Of a DNA stretch of 64,000 bases, positions 17,071 to 24,278 are shown piece by piece. Origin of the DNA: Streptomyces agglomeratus (GTDB lineage Bacteria; Actinomycetota; Actinomycetes; Streptomycetales; Streptomycetaceae); contig NZ_MEHJ01000001.1 in the NCBI RefSeq assembly GCF_001746415.1, positions 2,935,001 to 2,999,000 of the forward strand. Reading direction: 5' to 3'. How positions within the stretch are numbered: the stretch's first letter is position 1; each line of letters begins with the position of its first letter. The notes beneath the pieces were generated by a model, which ran no database searches, was not told the origin of the DNA, and saw nothing but the letters and a program-made list of their open reading frames with translations. A program made the position numbers and the translations under genes.

Positions 17071-17921
17071 TCGGCTCCGCCCTCTCCGCCCACCAGGGGC
17101 ACACCGGTGCCCACGCTCGCGAGCGAGCGCTGCTGCTCGGCACGGGCCTCCGGTGACCGGTGCTGGAGAGCCTTGCGCAGGTGAGAGCGACCGCGGTGGA
17201 TCCGGCTGCGTACCGTGCCGAGCTTGACGCCCAGCGTCGCGGCGATCTCCTCGTACGACAGGCCCTCGATGTCGCAGAGCACGACCGCCGCACGGAACTC
17301 GGGCGCGAGGGTGTCCAGCGCCTGCTGGACGTCCGCGTCGAAGTGGGTGTCGTTGAAGACCTGCTGCGGGGACGGCTCACGGCTCGGCAGCCGCTCGGCG
17401 GCGTCCTCACCGAGCGCGTCGAAGCGGATGCGCTGCTTGCGGCGGACCATGTCCAGGAACAGGTTCGTCGTGATGCGGTGCAGCCAGCCCTCGAACGTGC
17501 CGGGCGTGTACGTCGACAGCGAGCGGAAGACGCGGACGAAGACTTCCTGCGTGAGGTCCTCGGCGTCGTGCTGATTGCCGGTCAGACGGTAGGCGAGGCG
17601 GTAGACACGACCACTGTGCGTGCTGACGATCTCCTCCCAGCTGGGAGGAGTCCACGCCTGGGATTCCGCGTCTGAGGCGAAGGTCGCGGTCTGTGCGGAG
17701 GACGCGGAAGGTGCGCGGTCAGCAATGTCGGTCACGGATTTCGGCTCACCCGCCGACCTGAGAAAGCGCCGCAGCACTCCTCCCCGATCCACAGGCGCAG
17801 CCGCACCTCCCCTATCGGCTCTGGTGGTGTCCAGTGGAGCCCCTACCATAGCCACCTCGCCCGTTAGCTCCGGATAAGCATCTTTACGTGAATTTGGAAC
17901 CCGCTTGCGGTCCTGATCCAT
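17067..17921 (-). CDS. sigE: ECF RNA polymerase sigma factor, SigE (mycobacterial-type)
   Basis: A 284-aa ECF sigma factor. Residues 1-90 are a poorly conserved extension. Sigma region 2 follows ([38 protein letters not shown]..., with the DAEDLTQE core). Sigma region 4 has LPPE-like [40 protein letters not shown], the helix-turn-helix that reads the -35. The ATG at 17921 is favoured: GGGGGAG lies two to three bases upstream, and a matching ECF promoter sits 20-47 bases upstream. A second start at 17849 with GAGGTGG would give 260 aa. The name follows the M. tuberculosis sigE-rseA-htrA-tatB order. It is not the S. coelicolor SigE of the CseBC system. Confidence 0.9.
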   Translation of the reverse strand: MDQDRKRVPNSRKDAYPELTGEVAMVGAPLDTTRADRGGAAAPVDRGGVLRRFLRSAGEPKSVTDIADRAPSASSAQTATFASDAESQAWTPPSWEEIVSTHSGRVYRLAYRLTGNQHDAEDLTQEVFVRVFRSLSTYTPGTFEGWLHRITTNLFLDMVRRKQRIRFDALGEDAAERLPSREPSPQQVFNDTHFDADVQQALDTLAPEFRAAVVLCDIEGLSYEEIAATLGVKLGTVRSRIHRGRSHLRKALQHRSPEARAEQQRSLASVGTGVPLVGGEGGAE

Positions 17922-17940
17922 GTCTCCCCCTGTCCTCTTT

Positions 17941-17968
17941 CAACGCCCGGTCCCATCTGCGGGTTCCC
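17941..17968 (-). promoter_or_regulatory. ECF-type promoter, probable sigE autoregulation
   Basis: On the minus strand GGGAAC (17968-17963) and CGTTG (17945-17941) are separated by 17 bases, the pattern bound by SigE/SigH-like ECF factors. Transcription would start near 17934, just before the GGGGGAG ribosome site of sigE. This suggests that SigE drives its own gene. Confidence 0.65.
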
Positions 17969-17980
17969 GACGTCAGCGGA

Positions 17981-17986
17981 TACAGT
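17981..17986 (+). promoter_or_regulatory. -10 box of O-methyltransferase gene
   Basis: TACAGT lies five bases before the GTG at 17992. Start of transcription would be at or near that GTG, giving either a leaderless message or a 30-base leader for the ATT at 18022. It lies back to back with the sigE promoter, with centres about 30 bases apart. Confidence 0.5.
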
Positions 17987-17991
17987 CACGG

Positions 17992-18657
17992 GTGCGCCAA
18001 CTACGGGGACAGGAGAGGGCCATTACCGCCAACCGGCAGACGAACTGGGCGTTCGCCGACGCCTATGTCGCCGAGGACGAAGCCCTGCACTGGGCGCGTG
18101 ATCGGGCCCGGGAGGCAGGACTGCGCGCGGTGTCGCCCGGTACGGGGGCCGCGCTGCGGCTCCTCGCCGCCACCGCGGACGCCAAGGCGGTCGCGGAAAT
18201 CGGTACGGGCACCGGCGTTTCCGGCATCTATCTGCTCCACGGGATGCGGGCCGACGGCGTACTCACCACCGTGGACCCGGAGCCGGAGTGGCAGCAGTTC
18301 GCCCGTGAGGCGTTCCGCGCGGCCGGCTACGCGGCGAACCGCGCCCGCTTCATCCCCGGGCACGCCCTCGACGTACTCCCTCGCCTCGCCGACGGCGGGT
18401 ACGACCTGGTCTTCTGCGACGGTGACCGGCTGGAGAGCATGGACTACCTCGCTGAATCGTTGCGCCTGTTGAAGCCCGGCGGGATCGTCGTGTTCGAAGG
18501 CGTTTTCGCGGACGGCCGCACCGTCGACTCCGCCGCTCAGCCGGCCGAGGTCCTGCGGCTGCGCGAGCTGTTGCGCGAGGTGCGCGAGAGTCACCAGCTC
18601 ATCCCCACGCTGCTGCCGGTGGGCGACGGCCTGCTCTGCGCGGTACGCCGCGGCTGA
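17992..18657 (+). CDS. class I SAM-dependent O-methyltransferase
   Basis: A 221-aa methyltransferase of the catechol-O-methyltransferase-like (Methyltransf_3/24) type. The SAM motif I is VAEIGTGTGVSGIYLL (about residues 61-76). TTVDPEPE is the acidic motif II, and YDLVFCDGD and RLLKPGGIVVFEGV are motifs III and IV. The metal-binding residues of the family are partly visible. The acceptor is unknown. It is divergent from sigE, as in mycobacteria (Rv1220c beside Rv1221 as I recall). The start is uncertain. The GTG at 17992 follows a -10 box, but AGGAG at 18011-18015 is ideally placed for the ATT at 18022, with no ATG or GTG there. Confidence 0.88.
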   Translation: MRQLRGQERAITANRQTNWAFADAYVAEDEALHWARDRAREAGLRAVSPGTGAALRLLAATADAKAVAEIGTGTGVSGIYLLHGMRADGVLTTVDPEPEWQQFAREAFRAAGYAANRARFIPGHALDVLPRLADGGYDLVFCDGDRLESMDYLAESLRLLKPGGIVVFEGVFADGRTVDSAAQPAEVLRLRELLREVRESHQLIPTLLPVGDGLLCAVRRG

Positions 18658-18739
18658 CCTGCCGGGCCGCGGGCCCGACGGCGGCCGCGGCCCGCACCTG
18701 CTCCGGCGCGCCCCGCACATGGCCACACTCCGGACATAG

Positions 18740-18776
18740 CACTGCCCCGGCACGCTTGCGGCGTACCGGGGCAGTG
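18740..18776. terminator. bidirectional terminator
   Basis: A 16-bp stem with one mismatch (18740-18755 with 18761-18776), loop TTGCG, followed by four A. It separates the convergent O-methyltransferase and DUF3117 genes. Confidence 0.85.
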
Positions 18777-18797
18777 AAAAGTTCGGGCGCTTCCGCC

Positions 18798-18965
18798 TCA
18801 GCCGACGACCTTCTTCAGAGCGTCGCCGAGCGCATCGGCCTCATCCGGAGTCAGCTCGACGACAAGTCGTCCGCCGCCTTCGAGCGGAACGCGCATGACG
18901 ATGCCCCGCCCCTCCTTGGTCACCTCGAGCGGGCCGTCGCCCGTTCGCGGCTTCATGGCCGCCAT
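18798..18965 (-). CDS. DUF3117 domain protein
   Basis: A 55-aa protein matching the whole DUF3117 family (MAAMKPRTGDGPLEVTKEG, then GRLVVELTPDEADALGDALK). It is one of the most conserved small proteins of Actinobacteria, nearly identical to M. tuberculosis Rv1211 as I remember it. It has no known function. It forms a short beta segment and one helix, with no cysteines. The ATG at 18965 has GGAAGGGG upstream. A frame up to 19043 is rejected because known homologues start at MAAMKPRTGDG. It is monocistronic with a terminator directly downstream. Confidence 0.95.
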   Translation of the reverse strand: MAAMKPRTGDGPLEVTKEGRGIVMRVPLEGGGRLVVELTPDEADALGDALKKVVG

Positions 18966-19278
18966 GCTCGTTCCCCTTCCTGAAACCAGCTCATCGCAGC
19001 CGGCGGCCCCGTGTCGGGCAGCTGTGTCACCGGCATCGAACACATTGCTTCCAGGTCATTATCCCGCATGGCGGACCCCTATGACCAACATCGCTCGGCA
19101 TCGCTTGTGCAACGCGCTCTCTCAAAACCACCCAATTCGGCGGTCCGCCTGCGATACTTCGCCGCCGCCGGGCACCCAGCGACCTCACATTGTTAGACGC
19201 AGGTCACATGTGCAGCCCCGGTGATCTCCGCCATGCTGAGCAGGACATGCCTGACCAGCCGTAAAAGGGGACTCATCA
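18966..19278. other. intergenic region between DUF3117 and enoyl-CoA hydratase
   Basis: About 310 bases between divergent genes, AT-richer than its surroundings, particularly near 19050-19150. It should hold promoters for both. AAAAGGGGAC at 19262-19271 is the ribosome site of the plus-strand gene. No small gene is convincing. Confidence 0.4.
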
Positions 19279-20079
19279 ATGGCCGACACCGTGCTCTACG
19301 AGGTGACCGACGGACTCGCGACGATCACGATCAATCGTCCCGACGCCATGAACGCCATGAACACCGAGGCCAAGGTCGCACTCAGGGACGCGGTGCAGGC
19401 CGCCGCCGCCGATCCGGCGGTGCGGGCGGTCCTGCTCACCGCCACCGGCCGCGCCTTCTGCGTGGGCCAGGACCTCAAGGAGCACATCGCCTCGCTCGCC
19501 GCCGACCGCGAGACGGGCAGCGGCGAGACCATGAGCACGGTCCGCGAGCACTACAACCCCATCGTGCGGGCCCTGACCGAGATGCCGAAGCCCGTCGTCG
19601 CCGGGGTCAACGGAGTCGCGGCCGGCGCCGGGGCGGGCTTCGCGTTCGCCGCCGACTACCGGGTCGTCGCCGACACCGCCGCCTTCAACACGTCCTTCGC
19701 CGGAGTCGCGCTGACCGCCGACTCGGGCGTCTCGTGGACCCTGCCGCGCCTGGTGGGCCAGAGCCGCGCCGCCGACCTGCTGCTCTTCCCGCGCTCGGTC
19801 TCGGCGCAGGAGGCGTTCGACCTGGGCATCGCCAACAAGCTGGTGCCGGCCGACGACCTCGCGGCCGAGGCGGCTGCCGTCGCCCGCACCCTGGCCGCCG
19901 GCCCGACGCTCGCGTACGCCGCACTCAAGGAGTCCCTGGCGTACGGCGCGGGTCACACCCTTGGCGAGACCCTCGAAAAAGAGGACGAACTCCAGGCGAG
20001 GGCGGGCGCGTCGGAGGACCACGCCATCGCAGTCCAGGCGTTCATCGCCAAAGAGAAGCCGAAGTACCTCGGCCGGTAG
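19279..20079 (+). CDS. enoyl-CoA hydratase/isomerase family protein, PaaG-like
   Basis: A 266-aa crotonase-fold enzyme, expected as a cytoplasmic trimer acting on acyl-CoA. Visible parts are the oxyanion-hole segments (GRAFCVGQDLKEH and GVNGVAAGAGAGFAFAADYR) and the segment TSFAGVALTADSGVSWTLPRLVG. The Asp in TADSG sits where PaaG carries its catalytic Asp. The Glu of classical hydratases is absent, so isomerisation (as in PaaG, phenylacetate pathway) is more likely than hydration. No other phenylacetate genes are nearby, so the pathway is a guess. The ATG at 19279 has AAAAGGGG upstream. The last codons and the TAG are tandemly repeated after the gene. Confidence 0.88.
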   Translation: MADTVLYEVTDGLATITINRPDAMNAMNTEAKVALRDAVQAAAADPAVRAVLLTATGRAFCVGQDLKEHIASLAADRETGSGETMSTVREHYNPIVRALTEMPKPVVAGVNGVAAGAGAGFAFAADYRVVADTAAFNTSFAGVALTADSGVSWTLPRLVGQSRAADLLLFPRSVSAQEAFDLGIANKLVPADDLAAEAAAVARTLAAGPTLAYAALKESLAYGAGHTLGETLEKEDELQARAGASEDHAIAVQAFIAKEKPKYLGR

Positions 20080-20128
20080 CCCGCGTACGCCGGCCGGTAG
20101 CCCGCGTACGCCGGCCGGTAGCCCGCGT
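20070..20128 (+). repeat. 21-bp tandem repeat carrying the stop codon (about 2.8 copies)
   Basis: The unit CGGCCGGTAGCCCGCGTACGC occurs at 20070-20090 and 20091-20111, with a 17-base third copy at 20112-20128. Each contains the Gly-Arg-TAG end of the enoyl-CoA hydratase gene, and the 21-base period keeps all three stops in the same frame. Confidence 0.9.
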
Positions 20129-20156
20129 CACGTCGGCCGCCGGCCCCGACGGGCCG

Positions 20157-20750
20157 CTAGGCCCCTGCCGTACCGCCGCGCGCCACGCACTGGGCCAGAT
20201 GGTCGTCGACCAGGCCGCACGCCTGCATCAGGGCGTACGCCGTCGTGGGGCCGACGAAACGTATCCCGCGCTTCTTGAGTGCCTTCGAGAGCGCCACGGA
20301 CTCCTCGGTGATCGCGGGAACGTCCGAGATCGTCTTCGGGGCCGGGCGCGTCGCGGGGTCCGGGGCGTACGACCAGATCAGGCTGTCCAGCTCGCCGGCC
20401 TGCCAGCCGGCGAGCGTCCTGGCGTTGGCGAGGGTCGCCTCGATCTTGGCGCGGTTGCGGATGATCCCGGGGTCGGCGAGCAGGCGCGCGGCGTCCACGT
20501 CGGTGAAGGCGGCCACCGACGCGATCCTGAAACCGGCGAAGGCTGCACGGAAGCCCTCGCGGCGGCGCAGGATCGTCAGCCAGGAGAGCCCCGACTGGAA
20601 CGCCTCCAGGCAGAGCCGTTCGTACAGGGCGTCGTCGCCGTGGACCGGGCGGCCCCACTCCCCGTCGTGGTACGCGACGTACTCCTCGGTGGCCAGGCCC
20701 CACGGGCAGCGCAGGAGGCCGTCCGGGCCCGGCTCGGCTCCGCCGATCAC
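20157..20750 (-). CDS. tag: DNA-3-methyladenine glycosylase I
   Basis: A 197-aa Tag enzyme that removes 3-methyladenine from alkylated DNA. The zinc-clip residues are all present: Cys in LRCPW and His in YHDGEWG near the N-terminus, and His and Cys in DDHLAQC near the C-terminus. The catalytic region has LCLEAFQSGLSWLTILRRREGFR with the conserved Glu. Length and order match E. coli Tag. The GTG at 20750 overlaps the stop of the DivIVA-domain gene as GTGA, so the two are translationally coupled. The open frame runs on to 22274 because of high GC, but that extension is antisense to folP and not coding. Confidence 0.93.
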   Translation of the reverse strand: MIGGAEPGPDGLLRCPWGLATEEYVAYHDGEWGRPVHGDDALYERLCLEAFQSGLSWLTILRRREGFRAAFAGFRIASVAAFTDVDAARLLADPGIIRNRAKIEATLANARTLAGWQAGELDSLIWSYAPDPATRPAPKTISDVPAITEESVALSKALKKRGIRFVGPTTAYALMQACGLVDDHLAQCVARGGTAGA

Positions 20751-21124
20751 GACTGCGGCTCCTCGCCCGGTGCGTCCGTGCGGGGACCGTCCTTGAAGAG
20801 CCCGGTCCCGCCGACCTCTCTGGCCTGGACCCCGGCCAGGGCGGCCTCCAGCTCCGCGATCCGCGCGTCCCGCTCGGCGAGCTCGGCGCCGACACGGCCG
20901 AGCACGTCGTCGACGTCGGCCATCCGGTAACCACGGGCGGCCAGCGGCAGGCGCAGCGCCTCGATGTCCGCCCGGCCCACCGGGCGCGACGCGGGCAGCG
21001 GGTCCACCAGGTGCTGGGGCGCCGCCTCGGGCAGCGCTCCGCCGCTGTCGTCGCCTCCCCCGACCACGGCGAGCGTGACCGCAGCGACCACGACGACCAT
21101 CGCCACCACCAAGAACAAGAACAC
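20747..21124 (-). CDS. small membrane-anchored DivIVA-domain protein
   Basis: A 125-aa protein. An N-terminal membrane helix (about residues 2-24, FLFLVVAMVVVVAAVTLAVV) is followed by an acidic linker. A DivIVA-like segment comes next (ADIEALRLPLAARGYRMADVDDVLGRVGAEL), then a coiled coil (LAERDARIAELEAALAG). DivIVA-domain proteins mark curved membrane and growing cell poles, but the role of this short form is unknown. The GTG at 21124 is set by GGGGAG seven bases upstream. It overlaps tag by four bases. It is divergent from folP; in mycobacteria the equivalent genes are also neighbours (Rv1207-Rv1210 as I recall). Confidence 0.88.
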   Translation of the reverse strand: MFLFLVVAMVVVVAAVTLAVVGGGDDSGGALPEAAPQHLVDPLPASRPVGRADIEALRLPLAARGYRMADVDDVLGRVGAELAERDARIAELEAALAGVQAREVGGTGLFKDGPRTDAPGEEPQS

Positions 21125-21230
21125 GAGCGTCTCCCCGGGCCACGCGCAAAGCGCAAACTGTCCAGTCCCGATCGTGCCATGCGCCACTGACAGTTAAGGT
21201 CGCAGGCGACCGACTCAAGGAGGAAACACG
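21125..21230. promoter_or_regulatory. divergent promoter region of DivIVA-domain gene and folP
   Basis: TTAAGGT near 21193-21199 is a likely -10 for folP, followed by a leader with AAGGAGGAA at 21218-21226 before the GTG at 21231. No clear minus-strand promoter was seen. Confidence 0.4.
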
Positions 21231-22091
21231 GTGCTCAGGCTGGGACGGCGCGAGTTCGGAGCGCACGAGCCGGTGATCATGGCGATCGTGAACCGGACCC
21301 CTGACTCGTTCTACGACCAGGGTGCGACGTTCCACGACGAGCCCGCACTGGCCCGCGTCGAACAGGCCGTCGCGGAGGGCGCCGCGATCATCGACATCGG
21401 CGGCGTGAAGGCCGGCCCGGGCGAAGAGGTCGGCGCGGCCGAGGAGGCGCGGCGTACGGTCGGGTTCGTGGCCGAGGTGCGCAGGCGCCACCCGGACGTG
21501 GTGATCAGCGTCGACACGTGGCGGCACGAGGTGGGCGAGGCGGTCTGCGAGGCGGGCGCGGACCTGCTGAACGACGCCTGGGGCGGCGTCGATCCCCGGC
21601 TGGCCGAGGTGGCGGCCCGTTACGACGTGGGCCTGGTGTGTACGCACGCGGGCGGGGCGGAGCCCCGGACCCGGCCGCACCGGATCTCCTACGACGACGT
21701 GATGGCGGACATCCTGGACGTGACCGTCGGGCTGGCGGAGCGGGCGCGGAAGCTGGGCGTACGGCGCGACGCGATCCTGATCGACCCGGGGCACGACTTC
21801 GGGAAGAACACGCGTCACAGCCTGGAGGCGACGCGGCGGCTCGGGGAGATGGTGGAGACGGGGTGGCCGGTGCTGGTCTCCCTGTCCAACAAGGACTTCG
21901 TCGGCGAGACGCTCGACCGGCCGGTGAAGGAACGGGTGGTCGGGACCCTGGCCACGACAGCGGTGTCGGCCTGGCTCGGCGCCCAGGTGTACCGCGTGCA
22001 CGAGGTCGCGGAGACACGGCAGGTACTGGACATGGTGGCGTCCATCGCGGGCCGCCGGCCTCCCGCGGTGGCGCGGCGGGGTCTGGCCTGA
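21231..22091 (+). CDS. folP2: dihydropteroate synthase-like protein, FolP2 type
   Basis: A 286-aa TIM-barrel protein of the pterin-binding family. The first motif is IVNRTPDSFYDQG (normally NVTPDSFSDGG). IDIGGVKAGPG replaces the usual IGGESTRPG. DPGHDFGKNTRH replaces DPGIGFGK, and SNKDFVGE replaces the SRK motif. These changes fall in pterin- and p-aminobenzoate-binding loops. They match mycobacterial FolP2, which, as I recall, does not complement dihydropteroate synthase. So this is probably not the folate enzyme, and the real folP should lie elsewhere with the other folate genes. The GTG at 21231 has a strong AAGGAGG site. It ends in a locally repeated 3' end. Confidence 0.88.
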   Translation: MLRLGRREFGAHEPVIMAIVNRTPDSFYDQGATFHDEPALARVEQAVAEGAAIIDIGGVKAGPGEEVGAAEEARRTVGFVAEVRRRHPDVVISVDTWRHEVGEAVCEAGADLLNDAWGGVDPRLAEVAARYDVGLVCTHAGGAEPRTRPHRISYDDVMADILDVTVGLAERARKLGVRRDAILIDPGHDFGKNTRHSLEATRRLGEMVETGWPVLVSLSNKDFVGETLDRPVKERVVGTLATTAVSAWLGAQVYRVHEVAETRQVLDMVASIAGRRPPAVARRGLA

Positions 22092-22172
22092 GCGGCCTTT
22101 CGGCCCCGCGGCGGGTCTGGCCTGAGCGGCTAGCGGCTCGTCGGCCGCGCGGCGCGTCCTGGCCTGAGCGGC
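22080..22172 (+). repeat. three imperfect copies of the folP 3' end
   Basis: The 17-base string GGTCTGGCCTGAGCGGC, which spans the folP stop codon, occurs at 22080-22096 and exactly again at 22114-22130. A copy with one or two changes is at 22156-22172. Spacings are 34 and 42 bases. Confidence 0.85.
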
Positions 22173-22215
22173 CCGTCGAACGGGGCGGGGCCACCGCCGT
22201 GCGGCACGTTCCCGG

Positions 22216-22265
22216 CCCGCCCTCCTGCCCGCCGCGACACCGCTCGGCGGGCAGGAGGGGGCGGG
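22216..22265. terminator. bidirectional terminator between folP and LOG gene
   Basis: Long GC-rich arms (22216-22234 and 22245-22265) pair over about 19 bp with a small bulge and a ten-base loop. It lies between the two convergent genes. Confidence 0.8.
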
Positions 22266-22295
22266 ACGAGGCAAGCCCCGCGCGGTGCGGCGCGG

Positions 22296-23045
22296 TTACC
22301 TCTCCGACTCCTTCGAGACCAGAGCCACCGCTTCCTTCACGCTGTCCGTCACGTGGAACAGCAGCAGGTCCCTCTCCGACGCCTTCCCCTGCGCGATCAC
22401 CGTGTCGCGCAGCCATTCCACCAGCCCGCTCCAGTAGGCCGAACCGAACAGCACGATCGGGAAGCGGGTGACCTTGCGGGTCTGGACCAGCGTGAGGGCT
22501 TCGAAGAGCTCGTCCAGGGTGCCGAGGCCGCCCGGCAGGACCACGAATCCGTGCGCGTACTTCACGAACATGATTTTTCGGACGAAGAAGTAGCGGAAGT
22601 TCACGCCGATGTCGACGTGCGGGTTGATGCCCTGCTCGAAGGGCAGCTCGATACCGAGCCCGACCGAGATGCCCTTGGCATCCCGCGCCCCCTTGTTCGC
22701 CGCCTCCATAGCCCCGGGCCCGCCGCCCGTGATCACCGCGAACCCGGCTTCCGCGAGCCCCCTGCCGAGTTCCACGCCCGCTTCGTAGTCGGGCGTGCCG
22801 GGCCGGGTGCGCGCCGAACCGAAGACGCTGATGGCGGGCGGCAGTTCGGCGAGTGCGCCGAACCCGTCCACCAGTTCCGCCTGCATCCGCATGACCCGCC
22901 AGGGGTCCGTGTGCACCCAGCTGGTATCACCGTTGGAGTCCAGCAGCCGCTGGTCGGTCGTGCCCGGCTGGATCTGGTCGCCGCGGCGCACCACAGGCCC
23001 CAGACGCTGCTCTTCCGGTACCCGCTCCTCTTCAGGAATCGCCAT
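22296..23045 (-). CDS. TIGR00730 / LOG family Rossmann-fold protein
   Basis: A 249-aa protein of the LOG family. Key motifs are ISVFGSARTRPGTPDYE, the nucleotide loop GGGPGAMEAANKGA, and the catalytic signature PGGLGTLDE. Family members are cytokinin-riboside 5'-monophosphate phosphoribohydrolases or general nucleotide 5'-monophosphate nucleosidases (PpnN-like). The M. tuberculosis homologue Rv1205 makes cytokinins. The N-terminal 60 residues are an extension before the fold. The ATG at 23045 has GGAGGG seven bases upstream; the frame to 23093 is rejected. It lies 69 bases after dapE on the same strand, so they may be cotranscribed. Confidence 0.92.
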   Translation of the reverse strand: MAIPEEERVPEEQRLGPVVRRGDQIQPGTTDQRLLDSNGDTSWVHTDPWRVMRMQAELVDGFGALAELPPAISVFGSARTRPGTPDYEAGVELGRGLAEAGFAVITGGGPGAMEAANKGARDAKGISVGLGIELPFEQGINPHVDIGVNFRYFFVRKIMFVKYAHGFVVLPGGLGTLDELFEALTLVQTRKVTRFPIVLFGSAYWSGLVEWLRDTVIAQGKASERDLLLFHVTDSVKEAVALVSKESER

Positions 23046-23114
23046 GCCGTACTCCCTCCGCTGCCGAACATTGTCCGGACAGCGTAGGTCCACACACGTG
23101 ACGAACAGTGAAAT

Positions 23115-24194
23115 TCAGGCAGTCAGCCAGGCGCGAAGTCGCTCCTCGCAGTGCGTGATTCGCTCGACGGCCACGTGTTCGTCCCGCTTGTGCGCGAGAA
23201 GCGGGTTCCCCGGACCGTAATTGACCGCCGGCACCCCGACCGCGCTGAAGCGCGAGACGTCGGTCCAGCCGAACTTGGGCTGCGCGGTGCCGCCCACCGC
23301 CGCCATGAACGCGGCGGCGGCCGGATGCGAGAGACCGGGCAGCGCGGCGCCCGAGTGGTCGTCCACGACGAACTCCGCGATGTCGCAGTCCGCGAAGACC
23401 TCCCGTACGTGCGCGAGCGCCTCCTCCTCGCTGCGGTCGGGCGCGTAACGGAAGTTGACCGTCACCGTGCACGCGTCGGGGATGACGTTGCCGGCGACAC
23501 CGCCCTCGATCGCGACGGCGTTGAGGCCCTCGCGGTACTCCAGGCCGTCGATCACGGGCCGCCGCGGCTCGTACGCCGCCAGCTTCGCCAGGATCGGCGC
23601 GGCCGTGTGGATCGCGTTCGACCCCATCCAGGAGCGCGCGGAGTGCGCCCGCTCCCCCGCCGTGCGCAGCAGCACCCGCAGCGTGCCCTGGCAGCCGCCC
23701 TCGACCTGCCCGTCGGACGGTTCGAGGAGTACGGCGAAGTCGCCCGTCAGCCAGTCGGGACGGGCGTCGGCGACGTGTCCGAGACCGTTCAGGTGAGCGG
23801 CGACCTCTTCGTTGTCGTAGAAGACGAACGTCAGGTCACGGTTGGGCTCGGGGACCGTCGCGGCGATACGCAACTGAACGGCGACCCCGGACTTCATGTC
23901 GCTCGTGCCGCAGCCCCACAGAACGCCGTTCTCGTCGAGCCTGGACGGCACGTTGCCGGCGATCGGCACGGTGTCGATGTGCCCCGCCAGGACGACCCGC
24001 TCGGCGCGCCCCAGGTGCGTACGGGCCACCACGTTGTTGCCGTACCGGTCGACGGTGAGGTGCGGCAGCGCGCGCAGCGCCTCCTCGACGGCGTCGGCGA
24101 GAGCCTTCTCGCCGCCGCTCACCGACGGGAAGTCGACGAGCCGGGCGGTCAGCGCGGGGGCGTCCAGGGAGAGGTCAAGCGGAGATTCGGCCAT
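23115..24194 (-). CDS. dapE: succinyl-diaminopimelate desuccinylase
   Basis: A 359-aa M20-family zinc amidohydrolase of the lysine/meso-diaminopimelate pathway, converting N-succinyl-LL-DAP to LL-DAP in the cytoplasm. The first metal site is GHIDTVP (His72, Asp74). The catalytic Glu and metal Glu are in YDNEEVAA, and the last metal ligand region is ALLAHKRDEHV near the C-terminus. The dimerisation domain lies between about residues 175 and 290. The length fits the actinobacterial DapE subgroup. The ATG at 24194 begins MAESPLDLSLDAP, as in relatives. It is divergent from the gene at 24279. The partner enzyme DapC is encoded 2 kb away, so the succinylase branch is used here. Confidence 0.92.
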   Translation of the reverse strand: MAESPLDLSLDAPALTARLVDFPSVSGGEKALADAVEEALRALPHLTVDRYGNNVVARTHLGRAERVVLAGHIDTVPIAGNVPSRLDENGVLWGCGTSDMKSGVAVQLRIAATVPEPNRDLTFVFYDNEEVAAHLNGLGHVADARPDWLTGDFAVLLEPSDGQVEGGCQGTLRVLLRTAGERAHSARSWMGSNAIHTAAPILAKLAAYEPRRPVIDGLEYREGLNAVAIEGGVAGNVIPDACTVTVNFRYAPDRSEEEALAHVREVFADCDIAEFVVDDHSGAALPGLSHPAAAAFMAAVGGTAQPKFGWTDVSRFSAVGVPAVNYGPGNPLLAHKRDEHVAVERITHCEERLRAWLTA

Positions 24195-24265
24195 GCCCCC
24201 GAGCGTAACGTTCCCTGGCCGGAGGCCACCGGGTCGTCCCCCACGAGCGCGCGAACCCCCTCCAG

Positions 24266-24271
24266 TACCTT
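24266..24271 (+). promoter_or_regulatory. -10 box of leaderless gene at 24279
   Basis: TACCTT ends seven bases before the GTG at 24279, with no strong ribosome site. Confidence 0.5.
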
Positions 24272-24278
24272 AGGCAGC

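Noticed and set aside
17067..17921. Calling the sigma factor the orthologue of S. coelicolor SigE (CseBC system)
   Set aside because: The neighbours are anti-sigma, htrA and tatB rather than cseA, cseB and cseC; the context is that of mycobacterial SigE.
20751..22274. Upstream extension of the tag frame to a 705-codon protein
   Set aside because: The extension is antisense to folP and to the DivIVA gene. Tag homologues end near RCPW at the N-terminus, and GTGA overlap sets the start.
23151..24278. Long upstream extension of the lysozyme-fold gene
   Set aside because: It is antisense to dapE. A -10 box directly before the GTG at 24279 gives a better start.
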